Assembly (NCBI RefSeq): GCF_029227915.1
Contig: NC_079882.1
Location: 6,760,001-6,820,000 of the forward strand
Direction of reading: 5' to 3'
DNA length: 60,000 nucleotides
Origin: Hydractinia symbiolongicarpus
Lineage: Eukaryota; Cnidaria; Hydrozoa; Anthoathecata; Hydractiniidae
Shown piece by piece: positions 55,700-60,000 of this stretch. The translations under genes and the position numbers were made by a program. How positions within the stretch are numbered: the first letter of the stretch is position 1; every line of letters starts with the position of its first letter. Under the pieces are notes generated by a model. The model saw only the letters and a list, made by a program, of their open reading frames with translations. It was not told the origin of the DNA and made no database searches.

Positions 55700-58600
55700 T
55701 AGGACTTATTGAAATTAAAAATGTTTTGTATAATTAGTTCTTGCAAAAATAATTCTATAAAATATCCTGTAATGGTTCTGCTGTTTTACGTAACAGAATG
55801 TCTAAGGGAAGCTTTTATGATACCTGAAGCTGTCTACATATATATCCTTCTCTTTAATTCTTTGTTTTTTTCATGGTTCAAAACACCACAAAAATAAAAA
55901 ATCTTTTCATAAATTTGATTTGAAACCTTACAATTTTCATAAGTTTTCAGAGTTTTTTTTTAATAGAGTTTACCTAGCTAGGTACTAGCTAGCTAAACTA
56001 TATTAAAGTATTATGTAACCTGCTAAAAAAAGGAACATATTTTTTAAAAATTGAAAGACGCTTATTACAGTTACCAAGATAATTTTTCTTGCATATTTTC
56101 TGGAACATAAATTAGAGTTCCGCTTTTGTTAGTCGCCTAAATTAACGTGTTGGCATAATCTGGCGATATATTGGCGAAAAATCACTAAATCATACCAAGG
56201 TATTTTTCGTTGTCTTCTCTCATATCAAAAAGACAAAAAAACCTGGGGACAAGGGTCCATATGTTTAATACTCCACAATAACTCTTTTGAATGTAAATGA
56301 ACTTTAGAATTAGGTTTTTACATGTTATGAAAAAATTTCTCTTCTCAGCTAAAAAGTTTTTGGATATAGATTGCTCTACAACTAATAAAATAGCTTTGTT
56401 TTAATTTTTTTTGGAGTATCCCAAGAGATCATGTTTCCATTACCGATGTTTACTGTTGCACAGTGTCAAGTTAATTTTAAAGATAATAAAAACAACTTTA
56501 AGAACCATTAATATTTTTAGAGAAGGCAGCTATACACCTACTAAACATTTCCAAAGTTTAATGTTCAACATAAAAATAACTTTTCATAATTTTTTAATTT
56601 ACCAGGGAAAACTATATATTTAAAACAAGGAAGATAAGTCAATTTAACAGCTCTTATTTAAATAAAAAACAAAATGACAAACAGAAATTTTATGCCAATG
56701 AACAGGAATCGAAATAACTACCAGTCATCGGTCATGACCAACCAAAACTTGAGTTATGACTGACCATCTTTTCTCATTCTTACCCTGGTGATCAGTCAGT
56801 AATTGTTATTCTTTCTAAGTTATAATTTTCAAGTTTCTGGGAATAAAATGAAGTGAAGCACACCCAACAAATACTTTCTTTGGAGTGCGAGTTTGTTCCA
56901 TACTCGATCAATCTCCACCATTTTTCGAAATTTACTGTTAATATTTTTTTTCAATCACGCAAATTATTACTTTCAGGATATAACTTTTATTTGTATTAGT
57001 TTATTAGTTTGTTTATCCTGTTCGCAGGGCACAATTTTTTTTCCTCACCATGTGTTATTAATCACACCAGTGAACTGAATTGTATGGATAACATGTTAAG
57101 CTCCCTTATACTGTCGATTACACACCTGCCTTTCAAATTTCTTATTTTGATCCCTGATTAATCCAAGGTTTTTTAGTAAAATAAACCATTCATTTCAGCA
57201 AGAAGATCCAAGTTTTAACAGCCATTACAACTGGCTAAGCAAGTAAAAAAATAAATTAAAAATTAAAAAAAATCACTTCTACCTCGTACAGGTTGCTTTT
57301 ATAAAACCCAGATGAAATAGAATTAATAAATAAACTATTTTCAATTTAGTTCATTTTAGCTTTTCAAGTTGGACTTATGGATCATCATGTCTCTCAATAT
57401 AAGGAATTGACACGAATTGAGTCTTTCCTGTATCGAAATTAAACTGATCTTGGAAGATTTTTTTTTTTTTTAATTTGCTTACTTAAGACAATTTTTGTTA
57501 ATTTAGCTTGAATTTAAACAATATTGCGAGACGAAACCAGACGATATCGGAAAGATAAAGTACAACAAGAAGAAATGATTGTTCTGAGCCTACTAATTTA
57601 ATTTTCCAAAAGAATAAATATTTTGAATAGTGTTTTTAGTTTCCTCCTAAATTGTGCGGATGTAAAACAAAAACAATAATTTTCGTTATCATATCTGTTA
57701 CATAAAACGCTCAAATTAATGACTTTTACTAACAATTAAAAACTCCTTTTAACAAACAGGTTGTTAAAAATTACTTATCTATACTCTATCAACCTAGGTG
57801 GGATATGATGCTCAAATAAGTATTGCCAGCCTTGTTCTTAGGGGTTCTTAGAAAACTAACAATCCGCGGGGGCAAGGTCACTTAAGTTACTCAGATATGG
57901 ATTTAGCTGATGAAACTTTTGAACTTAAGGTGGCAGTCAGAATTTCTTTTGTACATAATTAGTTACATAAAATTGTTTTCACACTATATATATTTATATA
58001 TTTCTGTTATAACACACTTGTCACGATTTTATAGCTATATTACTATTATCTTTCACCAAAATACCTTAACAATTCCTCTTTAAATTAAAACTTATAATAA
58101 TTAATTTAATCTAAGGCCAGGATACACCTGTATAATATCATTAAATATATTTTACAATAAATTTATAATTTTTCTACAATATACTTATAATTTCTTGTAT
58201 TGTGATACTTTCATACCATCGTTGCCACAACAACGCTAGCAGATAATAGATATATCATCACACAAACAAAAAGGCATTCAAAACCATATTACCAACAATA
58301 TTATTAAAATCAAATTGGTTTGATTTTATTTAAATATTATAGCTATGCTGCAAATTATGAGGTTATGACACACATACCAGGTGTTGACATTATACATATT
58401 AAAACTACATATTAAAGCTATATTATAAGAAATTATATATTTCAGTGATATCATACAAGTGTATCAGGCCCTTTAGTCTGCGTGCTTGCAAATTATACAG
58501 AAAGGAATGAGTAATTATTAAAAAGAAACGTTAATAACAAAAACAGTGCATTATGTAGGAATTTAGGCGATCTTCATTATGCTACACTGCACAAGCTTTA

Positions 58601-60000
58601 ACTTTTGATAGTATTTTTGTTTTACTTTAAAAATTTTATTCAGACAAAATTTAAAAGTCAAAATGTTTTTTTAGAGTTTTTAGTTTCAATAATGGCAAAT
58701 AGTTCAATTAGTATTATTAACCTAAGTAAAGTTGCATTAAACTTTGTTTTCATCACATCGAAACAAAGAAAATAAGAAACAACATTTTACTACTAAATGA
58801 CTCGCTTGAAACAAACATATTTTTTTTGAAAACAACTTTAATCAGTATACTGTATTTAACTTCTTACGTTTTATGTTCAGAAAAACTGGTTAAGAACCTC
58901 TGAAATAAAAATTACATTTTGTATATTTTCTTACAGCATGTTATGCTATAAAAATAAACTTATTTCATTTTTGCAACATTTTTTCGGCTATCGGAGACAA
59001 GAAAGTTAATACTGAGAGAGTCCCTAGCTGAAACACTAAGTTCTCGTGTTTGGGGTTCAAAAGTTTAGTAGTCCCCCACTTGTCTCCAACATGAAAAATA
59101 AAAATGCAGGAAAAAGCTCCCAGGTCACAAAAAATACAAATTCTCGTTGAAAAACAAGGATTTTTTACATAGAAATTTCTGGTGACTCATCAATTTTGGT
59201 TTCAAGTTAAAATCATTTTATTATGTATTGAGGCCTATATTTTTAGGAAATGTAAACAGGCATAAATAATACACTTAGTAAATAAATAAATGTGGACAGC
59301 TAAAAAAGGGTTATTGCCACCTTAACAAAACACAAAAACATGTTTTAGCTACCCCCTTTTTATCAGAGAAAAATATTATATTTATATAAAATAAAAGCTA
59401 TAAAAGTAATACACAAAAACAGGCCTTTCAATAAGAAAATAACAGCAGAGCAATAAATAGCTCCCTCAAGGTCACAGTCTTTTTTATTTATTTTATTTTA
59501 TCTTTTTTTATATATTTTGGTTCTTTTTTTCTGTAAATAATAAAAAAGGGAACATTGATTTCCATGTAAGATGAATTGATATTGTTCAGCCAGAAAATTT
59601 TTTTGGAATTGGGGGAGCAATTAATGGCTCAGCTAGTTTCTCATTTCAGAATTATGCGAATTATTGATAGGCCTGCAAAAAGTTGGTAAATGCACATTAA
59701 AGTTTAAGGTAGGAAAAGTGCCATTTTATTAAATATATTTTAGTGTTTTCTGCAGTGATATAATTTATCCACGTTTGTGGTGACAAACGTAAAAAAAGGT
59801 AATTGATTTTCCGCCAAAAGTTTGTTTGTGCATTGCTTTAGGAGGTAACTTAGCTATACTCTGGAAAATCAATTGAATTCTTGTTACATGTCTTTGGGTT
59901 CTTTCAGCTCATGCAGTCACACAAAGTTATAGGGACTTCTTATTTGTAAATTCACCAAGCCATAAAATTACCAATGGTATATGTTTTGAAAACACGCTGT
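55700..60000. other. No recognisable gene in the last 4.3 kb
   Basis: Very AT-rich. Reading frames do not exceed about 70 codons and show no motif. No terminal repeats or tandem arrays were seen. The TCCACGTTTGTGGTGACAAACGT phrase at 59769 is a short inverted repeat only. Confidence 0.5.

Overview
The window is AT-rich, intron-containing invertebrate nuclear DNA. The clearest gene is an animal-type GSTCD homologue split into about eight exons. The mix of transposons (DIRS, Kolobok-like, Helitron-like, a Penelope-like end, MITEs, tRNA-derived SINEs) fits a cnidarian, perhaps a hydrozoan. That taxonomic placement is inference, not proof. There are no prokaryotic operons, no rRNA genes and no CRISPR arrays.

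Layout. 0.3-7 kb: GSTCD homologue on the minus strand, with an unassigned ATG-initiated minus-strand exon at 7.2-7.3 kb. 8.3-11.9 kb: decayed DIRS-type tyrosine-recombinase retrotransposon (gag, RT, RNase H, truncated recombinase). 12.0-13.1 kb: a transposon end and a 98-bp near-perfect palindrome. 13.7-17.3 kb: satellite array of about 77-88-bp monomers containing a 1,522-bp higher-order duplication. 18.6-19.1 kb: 3' end of a probable Penelope-like retroelement. 19.7-20.5 kb and 29.4-30.7 kb: two minus-strand chains of exons with coherent splice phases that I cannot name. 21.6-29.2 kb: Helitron-like fragments with CCCGTGG hairpins and CTAG ends (two head-to-tail pairs), a 142-codon reading frame that runs into one of them, a minisatellite-bearing dispersed repeat, and a C-terminal exon of a membrane protein. 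32.5-42.6 kb: degenerate repeats, several MITEs, a THAP-bearing Kolobok-like element, two SINE families and TE-derived coding fragments.

42.7-53.4 kb is a tandem duplication of a 5,342-bp segment (42709-48050 and 48051-53392) that looks identical wherever I compared it, including homopolymer lengths. The duplication broke into a TTAA-flanked Kolobok-like transposon. The right-hand element (51191-53780) has both ends; the left-hand one lacks its right end. The element carries convergent remnants of a P2X7-like-domain reading frame (+) and a THAP-domain exon (-), and is itself interrupted by a 1,052-bp transposon with its own terminal repeats and GACTCT target duplication. 53.8-60 kb is mostly AT-rich DNA with another SINE and a broken Kolobok-like copy.

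The most interesting points are the THAP/P2X7-like Kolobok element and the nested history around it, the minisatellite-carrying repeat family, the head-to-tail Helitron-like copies, and the two unnamed spliced genes. Splice sites were placed by eye from GT/AG signals and phase.
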